Source: Scilla litardierei (lineage: Eukaryota; Streptophyta; Magnoliopsida; Asparagales; Asparagaceae). Taken from it: 64,000 bases of DNA. Shown here piece by piece: positions 1 through 12,475 of the stretch. Below the pieces are notes generated by a model that saw nothing but the letters and a program-made list of their open reading frames with translations, was not told the DNA's origin and did not search any database. Location: the NCBI GenBank assembly GCA_030789695.1, contig CM061142.1, positions 146,899,266-146,963,265 of the forward strand, written 5' to 3'. How positions within the stretch are numbered: the first letter of the stretch is position 1; each line of letters starts with the position of its first letter. Made by a program: the position numbers and the translations under genes.

Positions 1-110
1 CGTCATGGCGAATCCGAAGGCGAAGTTTCGAGACTACCGTGCCGCATACGCAAGCGTAAGTCTCAACTTCATTTTTCGATCCTAACGCTGTTTTGACATG
101 ATCCTACAGT
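1..110. other. Window-edge segment not shared by the two LTRs of element A
   Basis: LTR homology between the left and right copies of element A starts at about 111 (matching about 6940). These first 110 bases have no counterpart upstream of 6940, although the right LTR extends back to 6323. The segment has an ATG at 5-7, an open frame of 17 codons, then a GTAAGT donor-like site at 52-57 and a CCTAAC plus CTACAG acceptor-like end at about 82-109. It could be the edge of another insertion, a rearranged LTR or a chance exon-like stretch; the window is too short to tell. Confidence 0.35.
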
Positions 111-1770
111 ACTGCCTTGTACCTCTCTCTCTATTATTTTAAACCTAAACCTAGGGTATCATATTGTTTCCCCAGTCGCCGCAAATACAACCCCGAGCGT
201 AACTCTCCTCCCGCTCTCAACTCCGTCTCCCCCTCGCTCCAAACCCACGCCAGCCTTTTCCCGTCGCCGGCCACCAACCCCAACACCTCTGCCCGCGCTT
301 CCTCCTCAACCCCCCACACCGACCACCGACGGCCAGTTCTTCGCCTCCTGAATCACCTCCAACGGCCCTCACCGCCCTCGCCTTTCTGTGAACCTCCCTC
401 CGGCAGCCACATGACTCCAACGACCTCACCGGCGGCCTATCCTTTCACATGCGGCAAGCCCAGTGCATCTCCCTTTCAGACCTGTCGCTGCCATGCCGTG
501 CTCTGGTCACCCTTCGGCAGCGCCCCGGCAAGCACCTCAACTCCGACGCACATGCCCACGCTGCCGTCCACTCTCGTTGCCGTAGCCCTCCACCTGCAAT
601 CACGCGATGGCACGCATGCACGTAAGTGATGTGTTAGTTTAGTCTTAATACATATATAGTTAATATAGAGGGTAATGTCGTAGGGTTATAATAAATCATT
701 CTCGTAGCAGTATGTATAACCCTTGATCTTAGAATGAACGTAAGATTGAACACTTAAGTAATTATTATTGTGTTAGACATCAGTAAGTGGCAGTACTTCC
801 ATCTATCTTCTTTATTTGGTAGTCTACTATTATATTATAGTTGTGGAACATATTAAGTAGTAATAAGATATTAAGTGTTAAATAAATAGTATTTCCAAAT
901 GAAGTCAGCGTAATGTAGGTTGTAACTTAATAGTTGATATATGGTAGTGCTATTATCTCTATATGTATACGTTAGTGGCATATGTGTCAGTATTTATATA
1001 TATGAAGGACCTAGTAAACCGTTTTAGAACTGTTTTCTTAATACCATGAATCTGATGATGCAGGTAGATCCGTGCTACCACAGTCGAAGAACCGAAGCCG
1101 CGACGTGATCCGTGCCATTCCTGGGTCCGACGCCAGATCTACGCGTGACCATCGCAGTAGGTTGGTTACCCTTACTCATAGTAACCCACCCGTTACGACA
1201 TTGAAAACCTAATTTAAATCTGACAACCTAATCACTAAATTTACTTAACGTTCCTTTAAACTGATGCGATAATCTAGGCCGTCGATTGGACTTCTTGACT
1301 GTGCACATAGGAGAATCGACGTAGAGAACTGTAGAATAAGTCTGAACGTTTGAACACTTGATTTCGAACTATTAGGGTAGTCCTGCCAAATTTAGAAACA
1401 AACCGTAATAGGACTGACGGAAAAGCGTGATCTGACATCGTCGTGATCCTGTTTCAGACGGACTATCGTCGACGCAACGCTTTGACGGGACGCTCCGAAC
1501 GGACGACGCACTCGCCACCGCAGGCAAGTGTACTCACTTGTACCTTCGACGGTGTTTAGGCCTTAGACTTTTAGAACTGTTAAAATGTAAACAAAGAGAA
1601 CCGGACGTGAAATGATAGCGTCCGGGACACCGCTTGACAGCTTAGACTTGACGACGAAGTCTAAGCACAACAACATCTTTTGACACCTTAGGGCTTTTCC
1701 TGTGTGTGCGTGCGTGTGGACCCCCTAGAAGAACCATCCCTGTCTTGTCATGTCGTGTCTTGGCATGCAT

Positions 1771-2043
1771 AACCTGCGGCCAATAGGGCACTCATCGAGT
1801 GATCCCTTGTATTGATGCACAGCCTGCGGGCAATAGGGCACTCACCAGTAGGTGAATAATCCCTTGTATGGATACACAGCCTACGGGAAATAGGGCACTC
1901 ACCAGTGGGTGAGTGATCCCTTGTATGGATACACAGCCTGCAGGCAATAGGGTACTCACCAGTGGGTGAGTGATCCGGTGTACGGATACACAGTCTGCGG
2001 GCAATAGGGCACTCACCAGTGGGTGAGTGATCCCTTGTACGGA
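1771..2043 (+). repeat. 57-bp minisatellite with hairpin units, left LTR of A
   Basis: Five head-to-tail units of about 57 bp (the first is shortened), so the array stays open as a 19-residue repeat in one minus-strand frame. A typical unit contains CACTCACC-AGTG-GGTGAGTG, an 8-bp stem with a 4-base loop. The array is bordered on both sides by TGTCT/CTTGT pentamers. The right LTR has six units, so copy number changed after insertion. Confidence 0.9.
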
Positions 2044-2144
2044 CTTTTCTTGTGCACTTGGGTTGGGGTAGGGTTGAGCGTGCGCATGGGGAGGGGGTCT
2101 GATCCCCTTCGAACCGTAAGGCGTGAACCCTTCGAGTCACACGT

Positions 2145-2203
2145 GTCTTGTCGTGTCTTGTCTTGTCTTATCCTGTCTTATCTTGTCTTGTCTTGTCTTG
2201 TCC
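2145..2203 (+). repeat. TCTTG pentanucleotide array, left LTR of A
   Basis: Degenerate tandem TCTTG/TCCTG/TCTTA pentamers directly after the minisatellite. The matching array in the right LTR is at 9040-9110 and has a different length. Confidence 0.85.
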
Positions 2204-2429
2204 CGTTTAGGTTAGTCCCGTAGTCGGTAGCACATGCTACGGCCACTACTTATCGTGTTTACTTTTTCTGCACCGTTTTACTTTCTTTAACTGCCATGTT
2301 ATAACCCCAGCATGTTAATCAACTAGTAAATTGTTGCTTTAAATTACAGTACATTTACAGTAGAGTCTAACCCTCATTTGTAGACTTTACCTGACGTACA
2401 GTTCCTTTTCTCTTGGTTGTTGTACGTCA

Positions 2430-2528
2430 GGTATTGAGCCAGAGTATGTGGACGAGTCGGACATACCGAAGTACGTGGAGCCAGAGGACGACGATCCAGA
2501 GTACGTTCCTGACGAGGACCAGACCTAG
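2430..2528 (+). other. Conserved acidic mini-frame in left LTR of A
   Basis: A 32-codon frame ending in TAG, rich in Glu/Asp with three Tyr-Val pairs, directly after a pyrimidine-rich stretch ending in CAG that looks like a splice acceptor. The right LTR keeps the frame open and identical in length (9334-9432) with two conservative residue changes (Lys/Glu and Asp/Asn). It has no clear start codon. It could be the last exon of a spliced LTR transcript or simply a GC-rich LTR segment that stayed open. Confidence 0.3.
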
Positions 2529-3731
2529 AGGTCTTTACTGTCGCTGCCTTTCAGAGGTTACTACTTTTAGTTTACTCTCTTTCGATAGTTTGTTGCCATG
2601 CTTAGGCCTCTCTTTTTAGACTCTTGTACTCGCTGGATATTATCTCTTTATATTAATGAATGCAATTCCTTCTGTACTTTCTGTTGTTTCGAAATTTTAT
2701 AAATGCAAGAACATGAAAATCTTAAAATGGTACCCCTTCAAACGCTTATTGGGTCCGTGCTTCACAGCTCCGGCCCAAGCGGGCCTTAGTCACGCTTCGC
2801 CTCCATAGTTTTGGGAAGCGGGGCGTGACAGGTTTTAGTGGTGGCCCATGCAGGTCATGAAAAAGTTTGGAACAATAAGAGTGTCGCATTCATTTAATGT
2901 CCATGTACAAGTCTAAATTAGGGTTTTCCAGTCTTAGATGGTAGGAAGACTTAGATAGACATCCAGGTTTGATAGTCAGATGCCTTGGTTTAGATTTAGT
3001 CATACACATCTTAGGATACCTTAGTAGCCCTCACTTGACTCTGACCGTGTTAGATTTCTAGAGCCATTCTTTTAGTCGTTCGCTCGGGTCCATCGACTTT
3101 GGGCCAGCAGAACGTAATCTTGACTTGCTTAGGACTCTACCCTGAGATCCTTAATACTTTATGGTTCATTTGGAAGTCTTAGTGTTGAGTTTCCCCTGAT
3201 CTTTAGACGGCCCGATAATTAGGAATCTCGGATTTCTAGCATCTTCCTGATCATTACGCTTTTGTGTTATCGGCCGTAGATTTCCATCGTAGCTTTCATG
3301 AACCATCTCCTAGGTGTAGTCATCATGCGATCATTTTCCTTTCCCTCGATTCACGTGATCGCTTCCTGACGATTATCGTTGATCCTTCGAATCTTTCCCA
3401 TTGCAAATCTTGCTTCCTTTAAAAGTATTTTTGAAATTCATTATTAAATTCTTCGCTCAGTTTAACTTCTTTGAAAACTCTTATTAAATATTTAAAATTT
3501 CTTACTTTCGGTTGAGTTAAAATTCTTTCGCTAATTTTGAGACCTTCTTGGTCGTAAATTTTAAGTTACGGTCTCGTACTTACTTTCAAACCGGTATCCT
3601 TCGTATTTTAGTTTTAAAACTTTGTTACCATTTTGGAAATTCAATATATCATTTTACTAAACTACGAAATTTATTTTTAACTCCTTACCGTACGTACTTT
3701 TAGAATATTTTCTAAACTAAAGAGAACTTTA

Positions 3732-3749
3732 ATATATATATATATATAT
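3732..3749. repeat. (TA)n microsatellite, left of MITE 1
   Basis: Short TA repeat flanking the first foldback element. Confidence 0.95.
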
Positions 3750-4133
3750 GAGGGATCAAATGACCCCCAAAAATAACCCCCAAAAATGACCCCCTATCAA
3801 AAATCCTATGCCCCCTATTTTTTCGGAAGATCCGAACCGTTCATCTTGATCTCCACCATCTAAATACCCGACCCACCAATTTTCAACCCGATCCCATGTG
3901 TTTTGCCCGTTCATCCATCCGACCCAAATTTAACGGTTTTGCATGAACAGAACTTTTGCGAATGGTTGATGAACGAGAAAAACACATGGGATCGGGTTGA
4001 AAATTGGTGGGTCAGGTATTTAGAGGGTGGAGATCAAGATGAACGGTTCGGATCTTCCGAAAAAATGGGGGGCATAGGATTTTTGATAGGGGGTCATTTT
4101 TGGGGGTTATTTTTGGGGGTCATTTGATCCCTC
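3750..4133. mobile_element. Foldback MITE 1 in (TA)n, Micron-like
   Basis: A 384-bp unit whose two arms are near-perfect inverted copies. It begins GAGGGATCAAATGACCCC and ends with the reverse complement, and the arms pair for about 155 bp around an 80-90 base centre. It has no coding capacity and is bounded on both sides by TA repeats. Long inverted arms placed precisely in (TA)n recall the Micron MITEs described in rice. An alternative is another foldback element with TA target preference. Confidence 0.85.

Positions 4134-4136
<3 letters not shown>

Positions 4137-4190
<54 letters not shown>
4137..4190. repeat. (TA)n microsatellite between the two MITEs
   Basis: About 27 uninterrupted TA units separate MITE 1 and MITE 2. 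Confidence 0.97.
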
Positions 4191-4706
<516 letters not shown>

Positions 4707-7700
4707 TCTATGTTCATCGTGCTCATATTTCAAAAAAAAACATCTTTGTATAAACTTATTTTTATTCACAAAACAAATTACTACCTCACCCTACTCTTCA
4801 TTTCTCCGTCTAACTCTTTTTCCGAGTTGAAATTTTCTACCATCTGCTCACTTTTTCTACATGATTTTTATAAGTATAAAAAAATATATGATACCGTATT
4901 TTACACGTGATCCTTTTTTATCTATTTCAATATTTTGAGCAATATCTTAGTTCCATCCAACCAATTATCTCCTTATCCTCGCCTTATCTAAACTCGTTCT
5001 TTCTGATCTTGTTTCGTTTCGCTTTTGGTTTCGGTTCCTTTCTTTCATGTAGACAATAGTGCTTGTAGTTGCATGTGTCAACTCTAGTTTAGTAGTAGGC
5101 CCTTGGTTTTGTAATGTCGGCGTGGTGTATATTTGTAGGTAGAGCATGTGAACCGGTACGATTGTGCTACCTTTAGGATACTAGTGATTGTCTCTTGTGT
5201 TGTGTATGTATACTCAGTGTGGTCCGTGATATACGTATGGAGTGGTCTGAATGATGGTATTCATATAGGTATGGATAGCGTCATACCAGGAAACTCCTTA
5301 GACGTAGTCTTTTGTATTATTGAATAGCTTATCTTGGTTGCATGTGATTGTATCAAAACTTTTGTTTTCATTTAAACCAAATCTTTAAAGTTTTTGAAAC
5401 TAGCTCACAAGATCACAAATCACCTATCTTCCCTCATCCACTACCACAACTCCACATGTTTTCCCACATGTTATTTTTTTTTAAATATGTCTTTGGCCTT
5501 TAAAATAAAAAAAATTTCTTTCCTCTTCTTCCCTCTTTGAAGTGTTATTTTCATTGTTGTTATATTATTAGAACTAGCTATTATTGTAATAGGGTTATGT
5601 TTGCGGGTAGGCTTAGAGTGAGATGGGATATGTCGTAGCGGTGATTGGTTAAAGATATTAGATTAGAATTTCTTTCGGATGAAAAGAACGAGGTGTCCAA
5701 GACTTATTTATGATACCAAAGTGTGACGGGTTCAAGGGAGAATTCTGGTCGGATGAAATTATATGCGTGGAGATGAGTACTTAATCGATCTGAAACTTGG
5801 ACGAGTGGTAGATAGGAGTAGCTAGGAAGGTATAGTATGGGTTAGGGTGATCATGAGAATGAGCAGAACATTTAACTCATCAAGACTTGATTATTAAGTT
5901 AGGGGTGAGAAGACATTGGAGATAGCGCGACATGTTAAGATGAATGGGATGTTATGCATACAGATTTAATATAATTAGGAGAATAGATGATAGGGGTAAG
6001 GATAGATGTGGCTTGATGGTTCAGTGATTATGGAGGATTGATTTATGAGTAAATATGATGGGGAATATATTGGGGACGTGATGATTGTTAAATATTGGAC
6101 GGTAATGTGGATCTATAGTCAGGTGCTAGGGTGTGATTCTAGATGTAGCATTAGCCAGTGGAGAGACGAGCTGTGATGGATTATTTGAGGAACGTTGTTT
6201 GAAGTTATAGGGTTAGCGATCGTTATGTGTAGACATAGGAGTTGCAGGCATAGTGTTTATACATATTATAACTATTAGTATAAGTGATTCCGAGGACAGA
6301 ATCATTTCTAAGGTGGGTAGAATGTAACGGTCACTTTCTGACCGAACGTTTTAGCGTGTATCCTTGGTTGTTTTCTGTGCGCATTACCGTATTTGATTTT
6401 ATTATTACTTTCCATTCATTTTCCGTGAACCTGACGCGCGACCAAACCCCGTAATCTCGATCCCCTCGGAGGCGCGATCACCCCTGTACCATCTTTGAAA
6501 TTTTCAGACACCCGTGGACCAACCTGCATTAACACCTTAGTAATTATTTAAGCTCCTTTATAATATTTTTCCCCTAGGATTCTGTACGTTTTGGCTGCTA
6601 ATTGGTTTATCTTTTTTTTCAAACCACTAACCTAAAAGCTATTATTATTTCTTTATAGTTGTGTACGTTTCTTTTTCCCCCTTCAAATTCAAATAATTAA
6701 TCAATCTGTTAGAGGGATCCTATGTTATATTTATATAATCTTTCTATTCTATCTAAATCTTAACCACCCACCTTTCCCTCTGACACGTTCCACCTATTTT
6801 TAAGGCCCTAGACTAGGTCATCAGCCGAATTCATCCCTCCACCCCATGAACACACGTTATCTCTTCCTCCATTCTATATATATATTATTAACCTAGGGTA
6901 GGTTGAGAGCCGCTACTCAAATTTTATGTCTCCCCACGTAGTGCCTTGTATCTCTCCCTCTCTCTATTATTTTAAACCTAAACCTAGGGTCACATATTAT
7001 TTCCCCAGCCGCCGCAAATACAACCCCGAGCGTAACTCTCCTCTCGCTCTCAACTCCGTCTCCCCCTCGCTCCAAACCCACGCCGGCCTTTTCCCATCGC
7101 CGGCCACCGACCCCAACACCTCTGCCCGTGCACCCTCCTCAGCCGCCCACACCGACCGCCGACAGCTAGTTCTGCGCCTCCCGAACCGCCTCCGACGGCC
7201 CTTACCACCCTCGCCATTCCATGAACCTCCCTCCGGCAGCCACAGGACTCCAACGACCTCACCGACGGCCCCTCCTTTCACATGCGGCGAGCCCAGCGCA
7301 TCTCCCTTTCAGACCCGCCGCTGCCATGTCGTGCTCCGGTCACCCTTCGGTAGTGCCCCGGCAAGCACCTCAACTCCGACGCACATGCCCATGCTGCCGT
7401 CCACTCTCGTTGCCGTAGCCCTCCACCTGTAATCACGCGATGGCGCGCATGCACGTAAGTGATGTGTTAGTTTAGTCTTAATACATATAAAGTTAATATA
7501 GAGGGTAATTTCGTAGGGTTATAATAAATCATTCTCATAGCAGTATGTATAACCCTTGATCTTAGAATGAACATAAGATTGAACACTTAAGTAATTATTA
7601 TTGTGTTAGACATCAGTAAGTGGCAATACTTCCATCTATCTTCTTTATTTGGTAGTAAACTATTATATTATAGTTGTGGAACATATTAAGTAGTAATAAG

Positions 7701-8607
7701 ATATTAAGTGTTAAATCAACAGTATTTCCAAATGAAGTCAGCGTACTATAGGCTGTAACTCAATAGCTGATATATGTGAGTGCTATTAGCTCTATATGTA
7801 TACGTTAGTGGCATATGTGTCAGTATTTATATATATGAAGGACCTAATAAACCGATTTAGAACTGTTTTCTTAATACCATGAATCTGATGACGCAGGTAG
7901 ATCCGTGCTACCACAGTCGAGGAACCGGAGCCGCGACGTGATCCGTGCCATTCCCGGGTCCGATGCCAGATCTACGCGTGATCATCGCAGTAGGTTGGTG
8001 ACCCTTACTCGTAGTAACCCACTGTTACGACATTGAAAACCTAATTTAAATCTGACAACCTAATCACTAAATTTACTTAATGCTCCTTTAAACTGATGTG
8101 ATAATCTAGGCCGTCGATTGGACTTCTTGACTATGCATATAGGATAGAATCGATGTAGAGAACTGTAGAATAAGTCTGAATGTTTGAACACTTGATTTCA
8201 AAATATTAGGGTAGTCCCGCCAAATTTAGAAACAAACCGTAATAGGACTGATGGAAAAGCGCGATCTGACATCGCCGTGATCCTGTTTCAGACGGACTAT
8301 CACCGACGCGATGCTTTGACGGGATGCTCCGGACGGACGACGCACTCGCCACCGCAGGCAAGTGTACTCACTTGTACCTTCGGCCGTGTTTAGGCCTTAG
8401 ACTTTTAGAACTGTTAAAATATAAACAAAGAGAACTGGACGTGAAATTATAGTATCCGGGACACCCCTTGACAGCTTAGACTTAACGACGAAGTCTAAGC
8501 GCAACAACAACATGTTTTGACACCTTAGGGCTTTTCCAGTGTGTGCGTGCGTGTGGACCCCCTAGAAGAACCATCCATGTCTTGTCATGTCTTGTCTTGT
8601 CATGCAC

Positions 8608-8940
8608 AGCCTGCGGGCAATAAGGCACTCATTGAGTGATCCCTTGTACTGATGCATAGCCTACGGGCAATAGGGCACTCACCAGTGGGTGAGTAATCCC
8701 TTGTACGGATACAGAGCCTGCGGGCAATAGGGCACTCACCAGTGGGTGAGTGATCCCTTGTACGGATACACAGCCTGCAGGCAATAGGGCACTCACCAGT
8801 ATGTGAGTGATCCCTTGTACGGATACACAGCCTGCAGGCAATAGGGCACTCACCAGTATGTGAGTGATCCCTTGTACGGATACACAGCCTGTGGGCAATA
8901 GGGCACTCACCAGTGGGTGAGTGATCCCTTGTACAGACTT
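8608..8940 (+). repeat. 57-bp minisatellite with hairpin units, right LTR of A
   Basis: Six units of the repeat seen at 1771-2043. Most keep the CACTCACC/GGTGAGTG stem; two units carry CACTCACC-AGTA-TGTGAGTG, which weakens the stem by one pair. Confidence 0.9.
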
Positions 8941-9039
8941 GTCTTGTGCACTTGGGTTAGGGTAGGGTTGAGCGTGCGCACAGGGAGAGGGTCTGATCCC
9001 CCTCGAACCGTAAGGCGTGAACCCTTCGAGTCACACGTG

Positions 9040-9110
9040 TCTTGTCTTGTCATGTCATGTCTTGTCTTGTCCTGTCTTGTCTTGTCTTGTCTTGTCTTGT
9101 CTTGTCCTGT
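9040..9110 (+). repeat. TCTTG pentanucleotide array, right LTR of A
   Basis: Tandem TCTTG/TCATG/TCCTG pentamers, longer than the left-LTR array. Confidence 0.85.
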
Positions 9111-9333
9111 TTAGGTTAGTCCCGTAGTCGGTAGCACATGCTACGGCCACTACTTGTCGTGTTTACTTTTCCTGCACCGTTTTACTTTCTTTAACTGCCA
9201 TTTTATAACCCCAGCATGTTAATCAACCAGTAAATTGTTGCTTTAAATTACAGTACACTTGCAGTAGAGTCTAACCCTCCTTTGTAGACTTTACCTGACG
9301 TACAGTTCCTTTTCTCTTAGGTGATGTATGTCA

Positions 9334-9432
9334 GGTGTTGAGCCAGAGTACGTGGATGAGTCGGACATACCGGAGTACGTGGAGCCAGAGGACGACAACC
9401 CGGAGTACGTTCCTGACGAGGACCAGACCTAG
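9334..9432 (+). other. Conserved acidic mini-frame in right LTR of A
   Basis: Counterpart of 2430-2528: same length, same TAG end, two substitutions in 32 residues, again directly after a pyrimidine-rich CAG acceptor-like site. Its conservation is no greater than that of the surrounding LTR as far as I can judge by eye. Confidence 0.3.
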
Positions 9433-9734
9433 AGGTCTTTACTGTCGCTGCCTTTCAGAGGTTACTACTTTTAGTTTACTCTCTTTCGATAGTTTGTTGC
9501 CATGCTTAGGCCTCTCTTTTTAGACTCTTGTACTCGCTGAATATTATCTCTTTATATTAATGAATGAAATTCCTTCTGTATTTTCTGTTGTTCCGAAATT
9601 TTATAAATGCAAGAACCTGAAAATCTTAAAATGGTACACCTACAGACGCTTATTGGGTCCGAGCTTCACAGCTCCAGCCCAAGCGGGCCTTAGTCATGCT
9701 TCGCCTCCGTAGTTTTGGGAAGCTGGGCATGACA

Positions 9735-10779
9735 CATGGGCTCGGCTATCCTCGAGAAATCCTTGATGAATCGATGGTAGTAACCCGCCAATCCTAGGAA
9801 ACTCCTGATGTCTGATGCTGACAGATGGGTAGGCCAATTACTGACTGATGCAACCTTCTCAGGGTCGACAGATATACTGTCGCCTGATACCACATACCCA
9901 AGAAATGCAATTCAGTCCAGCATGAATTCCCACTTGCTGTACTTGGCATACAACTAATGACGACGAAGCGTCTCCAAAACAATCTGCAGATGCTTGACAT
10001 GCTCCTCCTCGCTCTTCGAATAGACCAATATATCGTCAATGAATATTACCATGAATTTATCGAGAAACTCGTAGAATAAGAGATTCGTGAGATTCATGAA
10101 TACTGCAGGGGCGTTGGTCACACCGAATGGTGTGTCAACGAACTCGTAGTGTCCATACTTGGTCCAAAAAGTCGTCTTGTATATGTCTTCATTATTGACC
10201 TTCACCTGATGGTAACCACTCCTGAGATCCAACTTCGAGAAAACTTGTGATCCACCAAGTTGATCGAAGATGTCATCGATGCGAGGTAACTGGTACTTAT
10301 TCTTCACAATGACTTTTTTCAGCTCCCGATAGTCCACGCACATCCTTCTCGATCCGTCCTTCTTCTTGACCCGCAGAACAGGTGCACCCCATGGAGACAT
10401 ACTAGGATCGATGAATCCTTTCTGTAGTAAGTCATCCAATTGCTTCCATAGCTCTTCGAGTTCTGCATGAGCCATACAGTAAGGTGCCTTCGAGATCAGC
10501 GAGTATTCGGTATAAGATCGATGTTGAATTCTAGGGCTCGATCAGGCGGTAATCCAGAGATATCCTCCAGAAATACATCTTCAAAATCTCGAACCACTGT
10601 AGGCTTCTCGGGTTCGACTTGCATAGATGTGGTGATCACTTCGTTCGGCCGGGTCTGAAATCTGATAGGTCCGAGCGAACGACTTCCATTGACGAATTCG
10701 AACACCGGATGGTCTGGAATCTCAAATAATACTTTCTTCTTGTGACAGTCGATAGTAGCATAGAATGTTCCTGACTAAT
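9735..10779 (-). pseudogene. Tekay-type Ty3/gypsy pol fragment (end of protease region to reverse transcriptase)
   Basis: Minus-strand remains of a chromovirus pol. From right to left: the linker after protease (10779 to about 10500), then reverse transcriptase with the palm motifs around [16 protein letters not shown] and [10 protein letters not shown] (active-site aspartates present, about 10016-10045), then the segment containing RSFLGLAGYYHRFIKDFS. It is broken by a frameshift near 10497 and by in-frame stops TAG 9954-9956 and TGA 9912-9914. The left end is cut by the right LTR of element A and the right end by the LTR of element B, so protease, RNase H, integrase and gag are missing here. 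It was the oldest host sequence for both insertions. Confidence 0.9.
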
Positions 10780-12475
10780 TGACGCACCCGCAACCTACAC
10801 CTAGGTTCCACCTGGCGGTGTCACGATCGCCATGCATGGTATGGTTCCTAGGCTACAATTTCGGGCTCAATCCGCAAGCGGACGGTGTTGAGTTATAGTA
10901 TATAAGATGTCGAATCCCACAGGGACGGTGATAGTTTCAATTGGTTCTCAGTTTATCTCTAAGTTTTGAAGTGAGATAGCGATTGGAGTAGAGAATTTGA
11001 GTTGGGTGTTGTCGTTGTAATATCAATAAAAGGGACTATGGCTTTAAGGGTCACCACTAGGATCGTTGGGGGTTGATGTTGGGATAGGATCCTTACATTG
11101 CATTAGGGCTAGGGAATTAATCCCCCAATTCGTACCACTCTCGCGGGTTAGAATTGCGGGGTATTTTGGTGGCTCTCGTTGAAGCAATGGTGGTAGCCAT
11201 CAACGTAATGGTGTAGTTCGTCGATGGATCCCCTCAAGGCGCGAGCCGGGCATGGTCACGTGCCTTGGTTGGATCCATCGATTCCCTATTCAAATCCATA
11301 GATACCCCTTAAGAACATCAATTCTATAGACCGTGGGCATGATCTCAGTATTGGTTATCTACGGATTCGGTAGGATCTACCGAAATACAACCCTAAATCC
11401 CCAATTCAACGTAGGGATCCAGATCTACATCTTCCCCTAGAATCCTAGGGCTAACCCATCAACCCTAGAAAGAATCTACTCACACATCGCAATAGTAACA
11501 GATGAAATCATTATTCTCAGATACGAAAACATTATAATAATCAGACAAATATGAATAAAAGACTTACAGCAAAGAACTGATAAAGATAGCAGTTTTATAG
11601 ATCCAGGAAATTCCAAGATTCCAATATGCAAGAGTAATCAAGAACAAACTCAATAGTCACCAAATAATTGATCCAAAATCCTATTACAAAAATAAATCTC
11701 AGAATTCCTACAAATATCGCCTGAGCTCTCCTTCTAAAACCCTCCAAAAAATTCCCTAATTGATGACTCCCTTCAGTCGCCCAGCTCTGCGAGCCTTCAG
11801 TGCCCCAAGATCGCGTGCATCACGATCTTTCAAAAATTTCCAAAAATGACCTTGGTGTTGCCGACCGAGTAGGCTACTTGGTCGAGTACATGTAGCTCGG
11901 TCAGCCACTCAGACCGTGTAGCTGTGCTGCTCGGCTGCACGGGAGAATTGAAATCACCTTACCCGGACCGAGTAGTCTCTGCTCGGTCCGAGTAGGGCTC
12001 GACTCGGTCGGATACTCGGGCCGCGTCGTGGCTTGATTTAGGTTGTGGAAATTGAGGCTACTCGACCGAGCAGATGAGCTGCTCGGTCTGAGTCAGCCCG
12101 TGTCAGCTCTCTTCTCAATATGATATGGCTCGGTCGAGCAGCTGAGCTGCTCGGACCGAGCATTTTCTGTGAAAATGCTGCAGAGGCTCCTGGGGGCTGT
12201 CTCTCTCTGCTATCTCTCTTCTCCTCTGATGGCTCCAGAAGTGTGGTGAACTCCTCCAGAGCCCCGCCAATAAGCTCACGAGCACGTCGGATGGGTCCAT
12301 ACCCAAGTGGGGTCCCAAATCGCTCCAAAATCCCTGAAAACTGACAAAACACTACGAAACTCGAAAATATTGTCAGAAATGCAATATCGTAGTAAAATGA
12401 GGGATTTGGAAGCGAAAATGGCATGAGATGCAATGGAATAATGATATGAAAATAGTGTAAAATATGGACACATCA
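10780..12475 (-). repeat. 3' LTR of element B (1.7 kb)
   Basis: Starts TGACGCACCC and ends CACATCA on the plus strand, so it has TG...CA ends in either reading. Immediately outside the right end is AAATCCCCCAAGCTT, the complement of the polypurine tract. A dense cluster of GACCGAG/CTCGGTC hairpins lies at 11861-12162. Confidence 0.8.
11861..12162. repeat. TCGGTC-GAG hairpin cluster in LTR of B
   Basis: Repeated short motifs of the type CTCGG(T/A)C(C/G)GAG(T/C)AG in both orientations. The clearest hairpins are CTCGACCGAGCAG-ATGAG-CTGCTCGGTCTGAG at 12061-12092 and GCTCGGTCGAGCAG-CTGAG-CTGCTCGGACCGAGC at 12128-12161. The same motif returns in the interior of B at about 15070-15580. Confidence 0.85.

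Larger units (their letters stand above)
111..2830 (+). repeat. Left LTR of element A (5' part missing from window)
   Basis: Aligns over its whole length with 6940-9734. It contains a proline/serine-rich open frame (117-629) also present in the right LTR, a 57-bp minisatellite of five units, a TCTTG pentamer array, a conserved acidic mini-frame (2430-2528) and the terminal GGGCGTGACA. The proline/serine-rich frame is GC-rich and I see no known domain in it, so I treat it as LTR sequence, not as a gene. Confidence 0.8.
6323..9734 (+). repeat. Right LTR of element A (3.4 kb)
   Basis: A 3412-bp LTR from TGTAACGG to GGGCATGACA, preceded by the purine tract AAGGTGGGTAGAA. A TATA-rich stretch (TATATATATTATTAA at about 6876-6890) lies about 50 bp before the region shared with the left LTR and could be the promoter. 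It contains the six-unit 57-bp minisatellite, the pentamer array and the acidic mini-frame. The bases after it (CATGG) return directly to the interrupted Tekay-type pol frame. Confidence 0.8.

Noticed and set aside
117..629. 170-codon Pro/Ser-rich frame, also at 6926-7432
   Set aside because: Present in both LTRs of A because the LTRs are repeats; GC-rich, no domain, overlapped by equally long frames on the other strand. Not treated as a gene.
1748..2140. Repeat array that could be mistaken for CRISPR or for a 19-residue repeat protein
   Set aside because: Units are contiguous with no variable spacers and sit in a plant LTR; the open frame follows from a unit length divisible by three.
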